Assembly (NCBI GenBank): GCA_003427395.1
Contig: BFEA01000263.1
Coordinates: 851,233-871,446 of the forward strand
Direction of reading: 5' to 3'
Length of the DNA: 20,214 nt
DNA from: Chara braunii
Taxonomy: Eukaryota > Streptophyta > Charophyceae > Charales > Characeae
Below, in pieces: positions 1 through 10,084 of the stretch. Position 1 is the stretch's first letter; every line of letters begins with the position of its first letter. Below the pieces are notes generated by a model. It was given only the letters and a program-made list of their open reading frames with translations. It ran no database searches and was not told where the DNA came from. Both the position numbers and the translations under genes were made by a program.

Positions 1-199
1 CCTTCTTCTTCCTCCATCACCCACACCCGTCCACCATAGCCGACCACCTCCAACCCTTCTTCTTCCTCCATCACCCACGCCCGTCCACCATAGCCGACCA
101 CCTCCAACCCTTTTTCTTCCTCCATCACCCACGCCCGTCCACCATAGCCGGCCACCCTCAACCCTTCTTCCTCCTCCATCACCCACGCCCGTCCACCCG
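1..199. repeat. 54-bp minisatellite, about 3.7 copies
   Basis: The block starting CCTTCTTCTTCCTCCATCAC recurs at 1, 55, 109 and 163, an exact 54-bp period, with a partial fourth copy that stops after CGTCCACC near 199. Copies differ by a few substitutions (for example ACACCC versus ACGCCC in copy 1, and altered bases in copies 3 and 4). The period is 18 codons. One plus frame and one minus frame stay open through the array, so a coding repeat cannot be excluded, but no start, domain or flanking ORF supports one. The left edge lies outside the window. Confidence 0.9.
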
Positions 200-289
200 A
201 AAGTCTTAGGGGGTCGCAAGGGGGATGCACGGGACCTCGGATAGGATCGGTTAGGGTAAGTCAATAAGCAAGGTCGATTAGGATGTGAA

Positions 290-345
<56 letters not shown>

Positions 346-728
346 CGTCTTCCTCCATTCCTTCAAAACTCTTTAACCCTTAACCCTTCCGTCACCCCTT
401 CCCCTCCATGGCATGTGACTAACCTCTACCCTCACCTGTTACATTGCCAGGGAACGAACGGAAAAGGAACTTGGTCCTCACTTGGTGGAAGGCGAGGGCA
501 AGGGAAGGGTTGCCAGTCCCTTATGCCACCAAGAAGGAAAGGATAAGAGACCATTGAGAACATTTGTGACAGCGGAAAGGAGTGCTGCTTTTGTAACAAG
601 GTCAGCTGGACTCAACCATCTTCCCCAACTGCTTGACTAAGGTGAAGGCATGGTTTGCTTGAAGGAAGGGGAAAGACAACCTAAGGAAACGTCAAGGGTA
701 AAAGAATCTTAGGCTTGTGGGAAGGGGC
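200..728. other. No gene seen; CT microsatellite inside
   Basis: Apart from the CT tract, this stretch shows no recognisable gene or RNA. The last bases (GGGAAGGGGCGA, about 719-728) are purine-rich and precede TGTGTTGACC, a layout resembling a polypurine tract before a plus-strand LTR. No coding remnant of such an element was recognised upstream. Confidence 0.5.
294..344. repeat. CT microsatellite
   Basis: Nearly uninterrupted CT dinucleotides with one TTT interruption. Confidence 0.95.
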
Positions 729-1498
729 GATGTGTTGACCCCAATGGGGATTGTACTTGGGCCTCTCGTCTTGTGTGGTCTTGTGCAGGTGAGTGGGCGG
801 GGCGATCTGATCGGGGTTGGATCCATGGATGAGGACTAGGGTGGGAGAATTGGCTAAAGGACTTGGACCTCGCATAAGTTGTGGATGCGGGATGGGTTGT
901 ATGGTCGGGTGGTCGGATGCTGGGACGAATGGTGGACGCTTGGATGTGGTTGTGTGATGATTGAATGCAATGGCTCTCTCGTGAATGCGATGCAAGCCTG
1001 GAAGGACTAAGGGTTGTCTTGGATAGGTGAATGCAATGCTAGTGGCTCAAGCAAAAAAAATATAGTGGCTAGGGGTCCGAGCGATGCCACCCCACCCCAA
1101 GGATGCAGTAGGGGCTGTCTTGAGCCATTAGACTTAGTTAAAAGGTGTGTGGCCCAATGGATGACGCTTGGCCTACGCACGAAGAAGACGAATTTCCAAC
1201 GAACTCCCTGGAGTGCCTGCGTATTGGAAGGAGCAATTGCCTGGTCAGACCTAAGTGAATCGAGAAAACGCCACGAGTGATCAAAGAGCTACCATCTTGA
1301 CGCGAGAGCGGAGCTTTATCCCCCAATGTAAGGCCCTCTCGCAAAAGGCCCATCCCCATCCATCTCAAAGCACTAGGTGGGGATGCCCCTGGGACGAACG
1401 ACCCGCGCCCTGAGCGTGAGCGTGGGCGGGTCGAGCCAACTGGGACCCGCAGCGGGGTCGACTTAGGCTTGAAAGTCCTTCAGGGTACGGCCCTTACA
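729..1498 (+). repeat. Possible LTR fragment of an unrelated element
   Basis: The stretch begins TGTGTTGACCCCAATGG directly after a purine-rich run, as an LTR follows a PPT. It ends where homology to the Element A LTR begins (1499). It has no convincing coding content; the short ORFs inside lack known motifs. No second copy exists in the window, so the LTR call rests only on the TG start and the preceding purine tract. It may instead be part of a variant 3' LTR of Element A. Confidence 0.25.
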
Positions 1499-1956
1499 CC
1501 GTACAGGCCCTAGACCCAGACTGGTTGGACTGGTACCCGCCTAGACCTAACCTACAACTACCGGGCCTCTAAAAATGCCACTTTTGTCTTCTTCTGCTCG
1601 TCCTCTAGTACCCGCACATCTACCTCTTCAAGGTGCGGTACCGGCCTACCCGCTACTTGAGTGTTTTTCCCGCTACAATCCCTCAATGTCACGGTCGCAG
1701 GTAAGTACCGGCCCTGAGGGCCCAATGAACGAGCAAGTGCCCTTGTGGGCCACACACACACTTAAGCCAACCAGCATTCAGACAGGCACAACCACACACA
1801 CACTCAAGCCAACCAGTACTCAGACAGACATGCAGTCCAGCAAGCGTGCACACACAGACTTAGTAGCAAGCGGGAAACTCAACAAGGCATTCAGTCTATG
1901 GGCAAAACTTAGAAATCAGCCATGTGTTTTAGTCCATATTTGGACGGGTCATCACA
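1499..1956 (-). repeat. Element A 3' LTR, only 458 bp recognisable
   Basis: Aligns without gaps to 9595-10052 at about 94 percent identity by eye. The plus-strand end GGGTCATCACA abuts the PPT, as expected for the start of a 3' LTR read on the minus strand. Below 1499 the similarity stops abruptly, so the remaining roughly 810 bp present in the 5' LTR is missing or replaced. Confidence 0.85.
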
Positions 1957-1970
1957 CTACTTCCCCCTCA
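1957..1970 (-). other. Polypurine tract of Element A
   Basis: The minus strand reads TGAGGGGGAAGTAG immediately before the LTR start TGTGATGACCC. A purine run touching the 3' LTR is the expected plus-strand DNA primer site of LTR elements. Confidence 0.8.
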
Positions 1971-2000
1971 AGAGCGAGGTCCCTTCGAGCGAGTAACTCA

Positions 2001-3257
2001 TTATGAGTCCTTGACAAACGCATCGTAATCAAGCAAGGCAAAGAGGTTCTTAGAATACTCCGTCGCAGTGAGCCTTGAGGAAATCTTAGGAGTAGCGTTA
2101 GTTGCGATTTGTCGCTCGTAGGCTTTAACAACGCGTGGTGCGCTGCGTAGCAGTTCCTGCTTGGAAGTCTAGTACAGGTCGTCCAACGGGTGATACATGA
2201 AGTGAACTTGGTACTGTTTGTTGCGTCCCTTCCGTACGTGCTGTTTAATTCTGTCTATCTCATGCCCACCTTTGATTGCACGAGGGATCATGTCTTCGTG
2301 ATAATCGAACGTCGTAGCGTCACGGTGGAGGAACAGTTTTGATGCGTGGAACACGGGGTATGTGCGCAGATTGGCTGGCACATCAACTACGTACGAAGGG
2401 CCAAAGTGATCTTCGTCAATCACATCCAAAACTTCCCACGGACCATAATGGAGTGGGGGAAGTTTGCGAGAGACTCCCTCTTCTTCTGAAAATTCAAACA
2501 TCTTGACCCAGACATAGCTTCCTGCCTGAATATCCGACAATCAGCGCCTGTTGTTTGCATGATGGATCATGGCGTGTTGTCGCTTGGTCATTGCTGCAAT
2601 GGCAACCTTGAGCAAGTGATCATACTTGGCCCTGAAGCCAAGCCTGCTGGGTGTTAAACCAACTGGCTGCTCAGGGAATAGGTAGGAGAGCGGATTACGG
2701 ATCTGCCAACCGTAATGCAACTTGCTGGGTGTCATGCCAGTGGCAGAATGGATGGAGTTGTTGTACAACCCCTAAACGGAATACAGCTCTTCATCCCATG
2801 TTTCTTGATCTCGAATGATCAAGGCGGGGAGAAGTTGAAACACAGTCTGGTTGATCTCCTCAGCCAAACCATTGGCTTCGGGGTGTCGGTCAGATGTCAA
2901 ACACAGCCTGATCCCTAGTTGAGATGTGAAGTCCTTCCATTCAATACTAGTGAAGCGCGGATCCCAATCGCTCACAAGAGTCTTCGGGGTTCCGAACTCC
3001 AAAATGTACTTTTGTTTGAACTCACGGATCACTAATTATGTTGGAGCGTGAGGTGGCAAAGGAATCAGATTAAGGAACTTAGAGAATCGGTCAACAATCA
3101 CCATGACTTGTGAGTAGCCGTTCTTACTTACCTTTCCCAAGTCGGTGAAGTCGATGGAGACGGACTCCTCGGGACCATCGGGAATGGGGAGGGGTGTGAG
3201 TAGCCCCATGGACTTTTGTTTGCATGGTTTGATTCGTTGACATACTTTCAGACACAA
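2001..3257 (-). pseudogene. Element A integrase core and C-terminal region
   Basis: This is the integrase that joins element cDNA to host DNA. Three ORFs carry it in order. In 3257-3036, SIDF supplies the first catalytic Asp (residue 36). In 3032-2772, VSDWDPRF supplies the second Asp (residue 22) and GLAEEINQ the Glu (residue 58), with exactly 35 residues between them, the family's D-35-E spacing. The 2768-2541 ORF continues the core with YNNSIHSATG. The 2540-2169 ORF has a GPY/F-like segment (HYGPWEVL) and then EIDRIKQHV...QYQVHF, resembling the start of a chromodomain. A TAG at 2169-2171 interrupts it; the frame then stays open to tandem stops near 2001. Stops also separate the other ORFs, so no full protein is made, although the catalytic triad is still visible. 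Confidence 0.85.
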
Positions 3258-4059
3258 ACTTTTCAGCAGTCGCTTTCATGTCAAGCCAATCAAACTGTCT
3301 CAGCAGATTTGCGTACGTCTTTGCCATGCCGAAGTGTCCGCTCCGGCCATGAGCCAAATCCAGAAAGTATGTGCGAAGAGTCTCATGGTTGGGCACACAC
3401 AACCGGTCGTGGTTCCCATAGCGACGGAAAATCAGTCCTCCGTACTCGTGAAAATCAGGCTGACTACTAGGATCAGCCTGCAGCCGCTCAAGGATGGGAC
3501 TAAGTTCCGGATCCTTGGCTGTATGCTCTATGAGCTCCTTCTTCAGTTTTTTCCGGACGTTGTAGGATTTCACAAGGCAAGTCATGTACTCAGGGTGGCG
3601 AGACAAAGCATCAGCTACTCGGTTATAACAACCTTTTTTTTGTCGTAGTTCAAAGTCGTAGATGTCAATTTCATGGAACCAGCAAAGTAACGTAGGGGAC
3701 AAGGTAGTTTGCTTTTTAATCCACTTCAGAGTCTCGTGATCTGAGAACACTTTGAAGTGGCGTCCCAAAAGATAGTGCTTCCAACGGTCCAAAGCCATAC
3801 GCAGAACATAGAGCTCGCGCAGGCAGGTGGACGTGGCTACCTTTTCGCTGCGCATGCGTTTGCTGTAATATTCAAGCGGTCGTAGGCCATCGTCGTCATC
3901 TTGCTGCAGCGCTGCGTCGATTCCATACTGACTTGCATCCGTAGTAACTACGAATGTCAGTTTGGGATCTGCAATGCGGAGTAGGGCACAAACTTTCGAT
4001 AGTATGACGCGAGACCAAGAAAAGAGCGCAGTTCGCGAATGTTTACGGGCTGAGGCCAA
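3124..4059 (-). pseudogene. Element A RNase H and integrase zinc-binding start
   Basis: A 311-residue ORF. The RNase H domain spans residues 37-155 and removes the RNA strand during reverse transcription. Candidate catalytic acidic residues are all present: D41 (TDASQYG), E82 (CLRELYVL), D107 (FSDHETL) and D150 (ADALSR). Next comes the start of the integrase HHCC zinc domain with H237 and H242 (LAHGRSGHFG). The Cys pair lies in the overlapping ORF at 3257-3036, in a different frame, where the cysteines are three residues apart rather than the usual two, so a small indel lies at the junction. The last residues of this ORF after about residue 268 are out-of-frame read-through. Upstream RT is in another frame. 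Confidence 0.87.
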
Positions 4060-4795
4060 TTGCGTATGACCTCAAGCTTGGTTGCCTCAGGTTCTAGGCC
4101 TGCAACAGACAACCGATGCCCAAGATAGATGATGCTATCCTTCCCAAACTCAGATTTCTCTAGGTTGAGATGGAGTTGCGTCTTCTTGAGGATAGTGAGC
4201 ACTTCCTCGAGGTGCTTGAGGTGTTCCTCCATGGATTTGCTGAAGATTAGTATATCATTGAGGTATACCACCACGAACCGGACAATCTGTTCGCGGAGGA
4301 CCTTGTCCATGAGGCTTTGGAAGGTGGTCGGTGCGTTCGTGAGACCGAAGGGCATTACGGTAAACTCGTAAAGCCCATCGCGTGTTTTGAACGCAGTCTT
4401 GTGCTGGTCCGCACGATCGACTTCAATCTGGTGGTAGCCAGACTTGAGATCGATCTTGGAAAAGACCTTGCACCCACCTGAGGGCATCAAGCAAGTCATC
4501 TATGCGGGGCAATGGATAGGCGTTCTTTCTTGTGATGCGGTTTAGACCGCGATAGTCATTACACATGCGGAACTTGCCTCCTTTCTTTGGAACAAACAAA
4601 ACAGGAGCACCAAATTCAGACTCACTAGGCTTGATCCACCCTTTGTCAATCATTTCGTCAATCTGTCGCCGGAGTTCCCCAACTCGCGGGATCCCATTCA
4701 GTATACCCAGCCCTTTGGAGGAACATCACCCTCGGCTAATTCGATGGTGTGTCGGACCGATCGCGTGGGGACTCCACGTGGCTCGGCCAAAACTT
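3957..4795 (-). pseudogene. Element A reverse transcriptase, catalytic motif altered
   Basis: RT copies element RNA into DNA. The first part (4653-4423) shows the fingers motifs [20 protein letters not shown] and DYRGLN. The second (4499-3957), in another frame, has motif A ([12 protein letters not shown], Asp 17), MPFGLTNAP, and motif C read as YLNDIL. In Ty3/gypsy RTs motif C is normally Y-x-D-D; here the first Asp position is Asn (residue 81, codon at 4257-4259), a change expected to abolish activity. The connection segment LGHRLSVAGLEPEATK and RSFLGLASYYRKF follow. The stretch above 4653 encodes the usual RT leader ([14 protein letters not shown]) behind an upstream stop. Frameshifts and stops mark it as dead. 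Confidence 0.9.
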
Positions 4796-5632
4796 CTAGG
4801 AACCAATCGAGTAGGTTTTGGATGTTTGGTTGAGAACCAGTGGGGGTGGAGGATCAACAAAGGGATCACGTAGATCAGGTCGGAGGTCGCGAATAGAGGC
4901 AACCGAATCTGAAGTAGAATCATTTGGACTAGTAGAAGGTAGAGAAGTAGAGGTGCTAGAAGTAGTACCAGAAGTAGAATCACTAGCTAAAGTAGTAGTG
5001 GTATTAACTGCAAAAGTAGATGGCACATGGGTAGGACGAACAAAGGCAACGTACAACTGTTCGTCCTCTTTGTGCTTGCGCCATTTCTTGCAGAACTTCA
5101 TAGCATTCAGAAAAGGCACTGGGGACTCGTGCTTCTCATCCAAGAGGACGGAAAGCTTGTTCCTTTGAGCATCTTTAACCATGAAAAGTGACTCCTTCCA
5201 CTTGGTCCATTCGCATTGGGACTGCTGCCAACCCAAGCCAAGGACAGCATCGAAGGGGCACTTATCAAGGACATAGAAGTTCAACGCGTGGGTGACAGTT
5301 TTGTCCCTGTCAAAGGTAGTGCGGACACCTTTGAATGCATGCGTAGAAGAGACTTCTTTGTTGCCAACTTGGGTTTGGCAAGGGTTCTGCAAGGCCACTT
5401 GCTTCATTCCCAAGCCCACTTTGCGTATCCCATGAGGTGACATAAAGTTAGCCGTAGTGCCACAGCCAATCAAAACACGAAGATAGCGGTGGTTTATGAG
5501 AAGTTTGAAGAAGATCAACTTCACTGTTCCTTGGGCACGTTGCTGTTTCATCTTAGCCCAATGCTCCAAGTGGTAGTGGAAGTCGACCATCCCAGACTCC
5601 TCCCAAGGCTCGACATACAAAACATTACACAC
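4796..5632 (-). pseudogene. Element A aspartic protease region
   Basis: A 278-residue ORF with a retropepsin-like fold signature: VLIGCGTTANFMS at residues 53-65 and, later, FDAVLGLGW, which matches the conserved flap-to-end region of gypsy proteases. The active-site Asp of the usual D-x-G motif is replaced by Gly (residue 56, codon at 5465-5467), so this copy should be inactive. The C-terminal third is low-complexity Ser/Thr-rich and looks like a linker before RT. Stops separate it from the gag zinc knuckle upstream. A Met begins the ORF by chance; the natural reading is as part of a gag-pol polyprotein. Confidence 0.8.
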
Positions 5633-5730
5633 TTCAGCCTAGGCATTAGCAGATGATTGGGCTTCAAGGGAGAACTATTGATTTGCATCAGATTCAGTCT
5701 CCCTTGCTGTAGAGGATGTTGAAGTCGACT

Positions 5731-7450
5731 CTACGCCCGGTTCTGGTTTCCCTGCAGCCTATAGCAATCTTGTACCTTATGGTTCGTTTTTTGGCAATGC
5801 AGGCATACCCCCTTCTTGAGTCTACCCCGCCAATCATTTTCACCGATCCGGAGATCGACCCATGGTTTAGTGGCCTCATACTTCGGTTTTGCCAGGATTT
5901 TGACTCCCTTGCGAAGTTGGACATAGTTCTTCCTTGCATTCTGATTCGGTCCCTTTGCATTGGCAGTCTTTTTAAAGGCCGTAAATTTTTCCTCTTCTTG
6001 GTTTACATCAGACTCATGGGCTGACGAACAGGCTGTATCAGTGTCCTATTCTTGGTCGTCACCAAGAGTGGGGTCATCTGCATCAGCCTCTCCTCTTCAG
6101 CCTCCAGCAGGTCATGCACAACAAAACGGCTGCTGCCTTTGAACCGCTTGCCGCCCATGGGCTTTTTGATGCCTGCTGTGGAGACGAGGTCCATCGCCTC
6201 GAGACTGACTATGTCCTTCGTCAGAGTGAACCAGTCAGTGTACCCAATGAAGTCCCTGCCTAGGCGATTTGTGAAGGTGGGGACCGCGCCTTTGACCACA
6301 TCCAAGCAAGATTGATCAGTCAGTTCTAATCCGGGTGTAGCAAACATCTTGCTGAGGTAAGTCTGGAGGTTTTTCATGGAGCCCGTCCACTTGCTGCGTT
6401 TGATTTTGTCAAGCTGGTTTCTTGCCCTTGCTGCAGCGTGTGGGTCCATGTATTGCGCAATGAGTTCCTCGAGAGAGGCAACCGGGGTGGCCTTAAGCCA
6501 CCTTGTTAGTTCTATCTTTGGAACCCCAGCTCGCGTAGCTTGGACTTCTCGGAAGCCCCGTACAACAGGCTCGACATTCATTCCCATGATCACGGACTGG
6601 GTCTTAGGTTGAGTCCCCTATTTGCACCGCCTATCGGTCCACATAGGGACCGATGTAGCTGGGACCAGCACCTGCTGGTTCAGATCTTGGGGCTTCCTGC
6701 CTCGTTGCTTGTTATAGCAACAACGGAATCTGCACCTGTTGCAGGTCCCGAGAGGTTTGCCATCACACTCAAGGAAGAAGCAGAAGAAGATACGGTAAGA
6801 GGGGCAAGGTTAGGTACAATTGCAGCTCCGGAACCAGGGGGCAGAGGGAGAGGGTTGGCCGCTTGGGTTTGTCGTAGCGCAGCAACCTCTACCATCAAGT
6901 CACGGTACTTGTCGATCATCTCTGTAAGATCCTCCTGAAGTGTCCGCAATTTTGCGAAGAAGTCGGCGGTCTGAGTGGTATGATCTTCAAGGCTCCAGAC
7001 TTTGACGATAGCGGTGAGTATGGACTGCAGTTGTTCCCCACACTGCTCTTTGGTCAGCGAGGGGACAATTTCCAAGATGGCCTCCTGACTTTTCAGCAGC
7101 AATTCCTTCCTCTCCTTCTCTGTCTCTTGTTCGTTTTTTATGGCACTATCTAAGAGTGCTTGCAGATACGGTTTCTTCGCATCGCTAGCAGCATCTAACA
7201 GGGCCTTGTACTGGACTGAGGTTAGCCGTGGCTGGGCCATTTTCGGACCGTTGTCGTCGGCAGGTGGATCAGAGAGACGCCAATCAGAAAAAGAATCAAT
7301 CAGACTCTCAAGAGGTACACTCCCCTTTTCGCTTGGACGAGCACTCTGTTTCCCAGTCCTTGCCCACCCCAGACGGTCACTTTTTCTCTCTTCCTTTTCT
7401 CTTTCCCTCCTCTCTCTCTCTTCTTTCTGGTTGCGAGTCTCGACGGGCAT
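5731..7450 (-). pseudogene. Element A gag with CCHC zinc knuckle
   Basis: Gag forms the virus-like particle and binds element RNA. The first ORF (7450-6680, 256 residues) has a very charged N-terminus (Glu/Arg-rich), then a helical, coiled-coil-like middle, and a Pro/Ala/Ser-rich end. The second (6593-6003) carries a capsid-like helical segment (WLKATPVASLEELIAQYM, then NLQTYLSKMF), as in retrotransposon gag domains. An acidic stretch follows, and in a third frame (about 5805-5764) the CX2CX4HX4C knuckle C-L-H-C...H-K-V-Q-D-C; a stop at 5731-5733 ends that frame. At least two frameshifts and several stops break the gene. The start at 7450 is the first Met in a long open stretch and is plausible. 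Confidence 0.82.
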
Positions 7451-8768
7451 CGAAAATGAACTCAGAGAAACAGACTGAAAAACTCAGAGAAGAGAAGGTA
7501 GAACTCCTAGCCGGAGCGGCATTTCATTTGGACTTAGAGAGCAACAAACCAAAGAAAAGCAAACAAATTAACATGAGAGGTCTGATCAAGCGACCCAGTC
7601 TGATCAGACTGCATACGAGGTCCTCTCGAGTCCAGTCTAACCAGCTCCGTGACCGTGCAACAAATCAGACAACGAGTGACTAAATGCAACAATGGAGAAT
7701 TGAGTGGTGTACAGGGTGCGAGTCAAGCCACGGACGGTGCAACCAAAAGCATGAGAAACGTCTCAGTCGAGATCCCCTCCGCAGTGGGTGTCCTAATCCA
7801 AGAAGAATGAACTCTGTATCTAAGTCGGGAAGACAATGGACTAATGTTGAACAAATTTGGGTCCGAAGGGCTCTTCTTGTTTGGGCCCGGTCCCACTGGG
7901 TCCCAGAGGTCCCACGTAGGCCGCGACCAGGTCCCAACCAAGAGGAGTCCCACATGGACTCGGTTCAGTTTCTACCGCACCGAAAAACAAAATTTCATTT
8001 TCCGGTAGAACCTACAGACTACAACGGTTCAGAGATGAAAAGACAAAGCATTGTAGAAATAATCGGCATTCAAATCAAGATGCTTCGTTTCTCCATCCAT
8101 CAGGTGAGTAGGTAGATCACACACATTCAATCACACAATCAAGACCACAAAGGAGTAGGAAAAGAAATCCAAAGTAACCCCAACAGGACAATCCGTACCA
8201 TGCACACATACATGGGCATCCTGTAGGTGCACGACACTTACCTGAGTGGCCTTGCGCTTCGAGATGAATAGAACTCACCCCCCTCTCATGTGATCCTCCT
8301 GACTCCTCTAACGCTAACCCTACACTAGTGTGCTATGTCCTAGGAGGGTCTGACTCCAACACCAAAGTGCAACGTCGGATCCCCCGTCGATGCCGAAGAA
8401 CAAAGTAGCAACTTGCAGTCCGTAGATGCTGAGTGGCCGCTGACCCTCAAGCTCGCCTACTTGAGGGCAGCCCTTAAGTTGCCACGTTTCTCCCTTGAAT
8501 CATTTTCCAGGTGCGAGTGCCTCTCACTATCGCCTCTCTCAAATTGCCGCATGAAGTCTCCTCGAAATGTCTCGCCACCCTAATCTCACTCTCAAGCAAA
8601 CTGGTTTGGTTCAATGTCGACCCCACATGACCTAACCAGGTGGGGGCAACTTCCCTCAGCCACGCTGCCCCACTTCCCTTACGTCCAACCCTAACCCTAA
8701 GTGTTGCCCTCAACCACTTAGGTTAGGGTTAGGGCCGCAAAGTCAACTCTCACCAGCAAGTAGAATCC
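7451..8768 (-). other. Element A leader between PBS and gag
   Basis: About 1.3 kb with no recognisable protein. It holds a cluster of GGTCCCA motifs (7889-7936), a consensus splice-donor-like 9-mer on the plus strand (8101) and one on the minus strand (8236-8244), and a telomere-like inverted repeat (8687-8734) near the PBS. Long leaders with structured RNA near the PBS are usual for LTR elements, where packaging signals are expected, but none is proven here. Confidence 0.7.
8687..8734. repeat. Inverted telomere-like repeat (hairpin)
   Basis: AACCCTAACCCTAAGTG is followed after a short loop by CACTTAGGTTAGGGTTAGGG, forming an imperfect hairpin built from TTAGGG-like units. It sits about 35 bp from the PBS of Element A. 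Confidence 0.85.
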
Positions 8769-8780
8769 GCTCTGATACCA
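8769..8780 (-). other. Primer-binding site, initiator Met-tRNA type
   Basis: The minus strand reads TGGTATCAGAGC, complementary to the 3' end of plant initiator Met-tRNA, one base from the LTR end. This fixes the LTR boundary and the element's orientation. Confidence 0.92.
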
Positions 8781-8781
8781 A

Positions 8782-10052
8782 TGTTATGATCCTAGCCAAT
8801 TTCAAGATAAACATTCATCAGATAACACAATGCTGTCCAATTGCAGAAAGAAATGAATGAACTTCAGAGGAGCGAGAGGATTAGAAGAAGAAGAAGAAGA
8901 AGTGAGAAAGAAGAAGAAGATGATGTACACCAACATAGACAAATGACAAGGCTCTTCTTCTTCGCCCAACAATCTCCTCCTCCTTATCTTCCCCTTCTCT
9001 TATTCATACAAGAAATAATAACACAATGTTGAATGGCTGATCCAGAATCAACGTCAGAGTTCCTCTTCTATTGTCGGCATCACTTGAGGTCCACCATAGC
9101 CATGGCCGTCTCTTCCTCCCTTCATCATCATCATAGGCCGAGGCTATGGCGGACTACTAGGCCTTGCCCAGATGCCCAAAGGACAACCCAAAGCAGCTAT
9201 GGCTGCTCCACTCAGGCCACCATGCCCAACTCTGCCTTGAAGCTTCTTGGTGTAGCTCTCCCTAGTTGGGCGCCCACCAAGGTGATGAAGATGGCTGCCA
9301 CCATAGCTAGGTAAGTACCCCTAGCGCTCCTCCCCCTTCCTTTCCTTCTTCCTCCTCCGTGTCCTTCTCCTTCCCCCAACAACGCTGCTCCTGGATAGCG
9401 CTGCTCCAACCGGCGCTCCAACCAGTGTGTCGCCAAACTTGCACACCGAGAATGAGGTCGGGCTCTTTGCTCGGCTGGGAGATATAGCGGCCTGCTTGCC
9501 TCTTCGGGCGGTGACTTCCAGGCCGCTCGGCCTTCCAAGCAACCGGTACCTCCTCCCTTTCGGAGGGAAACATCATTGCAGACTCTGATATTGCCCGTAC
9601 AGGCCCTAGACCCAGACAAGTTGGACTGGTACCCGCCTAGACCTAACCTACAACTACCGGGCCTCTAAAAATGCCACTTTTGTCTTCTTCTGCTCGGCCT
9701 CCAGTACCTGCACATCTACCTCTTCAAGGTGCGGTACCGGCCTACCCGCTACTTGAGTGTTTTTCCCGCTGCAATCCCTCAATGTCACGGCCACAGGTAA
9801 GTACCGGCCCTGAGGGCCCAATGAACGAGCAAGTGCCCTTGCAGGCCACACACACACTCAAGCCAACCAGCACTTAGACAGGCACGGTCACACACACGCT
9901 CAAGCCAACCAGCACTCGGACAGACATTCAGTCCAGCAAGCGTGCACACACAGACTTAGTAGCAGGCGGGAAACTCAGCAAGGCATTCAGTTTATGGGCA
10001 AAACTCAGAAATCAGCCGTATGTTTCAGTCCATGTTTGGACGGGTCATCACA
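8782..10052 (-). repeat. Element A 5' LTR (about 1271 bp)
   Basis: On the plus strand the segment starts TGTTATGATCC and ends GGGTCATCACA, giving TG...CA termini with short imperfect inverted ends. It lies one base from the PBS. The 9595-10052 portion is repeated at 1499-1956 without gaps. It contains a GAA-rich microsatellite (about 8884-8920) and CA-rich stretches near 9846-9900. No convincing TATA box was identified. Confidence 0.85.
8884..8920. repeat. GAA-rich microsatellite within the LTR
   Basis: Runs of GAAGAA with small interruptions; the 5' LTR contains it, and no equivalent is seen near the 3' LTR. Confidence 0.85.
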
Positions 10053-10084
10053 GAGGCATTTTAGGGGATCTCCTTAAATGCCTC
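10053..10084. repeat. Perfect 9-bp inverted repeat next to LTR end
   Basis: GAGGCATTT (10053-10061) pairs with AAATGCCTC (10076-10084), and inner bases extend the stem after one mismatch. The left arm begins at the first base after the Element A LTR. Confidence 0.85.

Larger units (their letters stand above)
1499..10052 (-). mobile_element. Element A: decayed Ty3/gypsy LTR retrotransposon
   Basis: On the minus strand the order is 5' LTR (10052-8782), initiator-Met PBS (8780-8769), leader, gag with CCHC knuckle, protease, RT, RNase H, integrase, PPT (1970-1957) and partial 3' LTR (1956-1499). Protease-RT-RNase H-integrase is the Ty3/gypsy order; in Ty1/copia elements integrase precedes RT. 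A GPY/F-like motif and a short chromodomain-like tail suggest the chromovirus branch. Internal stops and frameshifts occur along the coding region, and the shared LTR parts differ at about 28 of 458 positions, so this is an old, inactive copy. GAGGC follows the 5' LTR, but the matching target-site copy is not found because the far end is lost or replaced. Confidence 0.93.

Noticed and set aside
1575-2006. 143-residue plus-strand ORF and its partner at 9671
   Set aside because: Both lie in the LTR and overlap the PPT or terminal parts; no protein motif, and the LTR reads on the minus strand.
7228-7683. Plus-strand ORFs opposite the Element A gag start
   Set aside because: They are antisense to gag and show only Ser/Leu-rich compositional reading.
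9212-9619. Overlapping minus-strand ORFs within the LTR
   Set aside because: Three frames are open at once because of GC-rich composition, and no motif is recognised.
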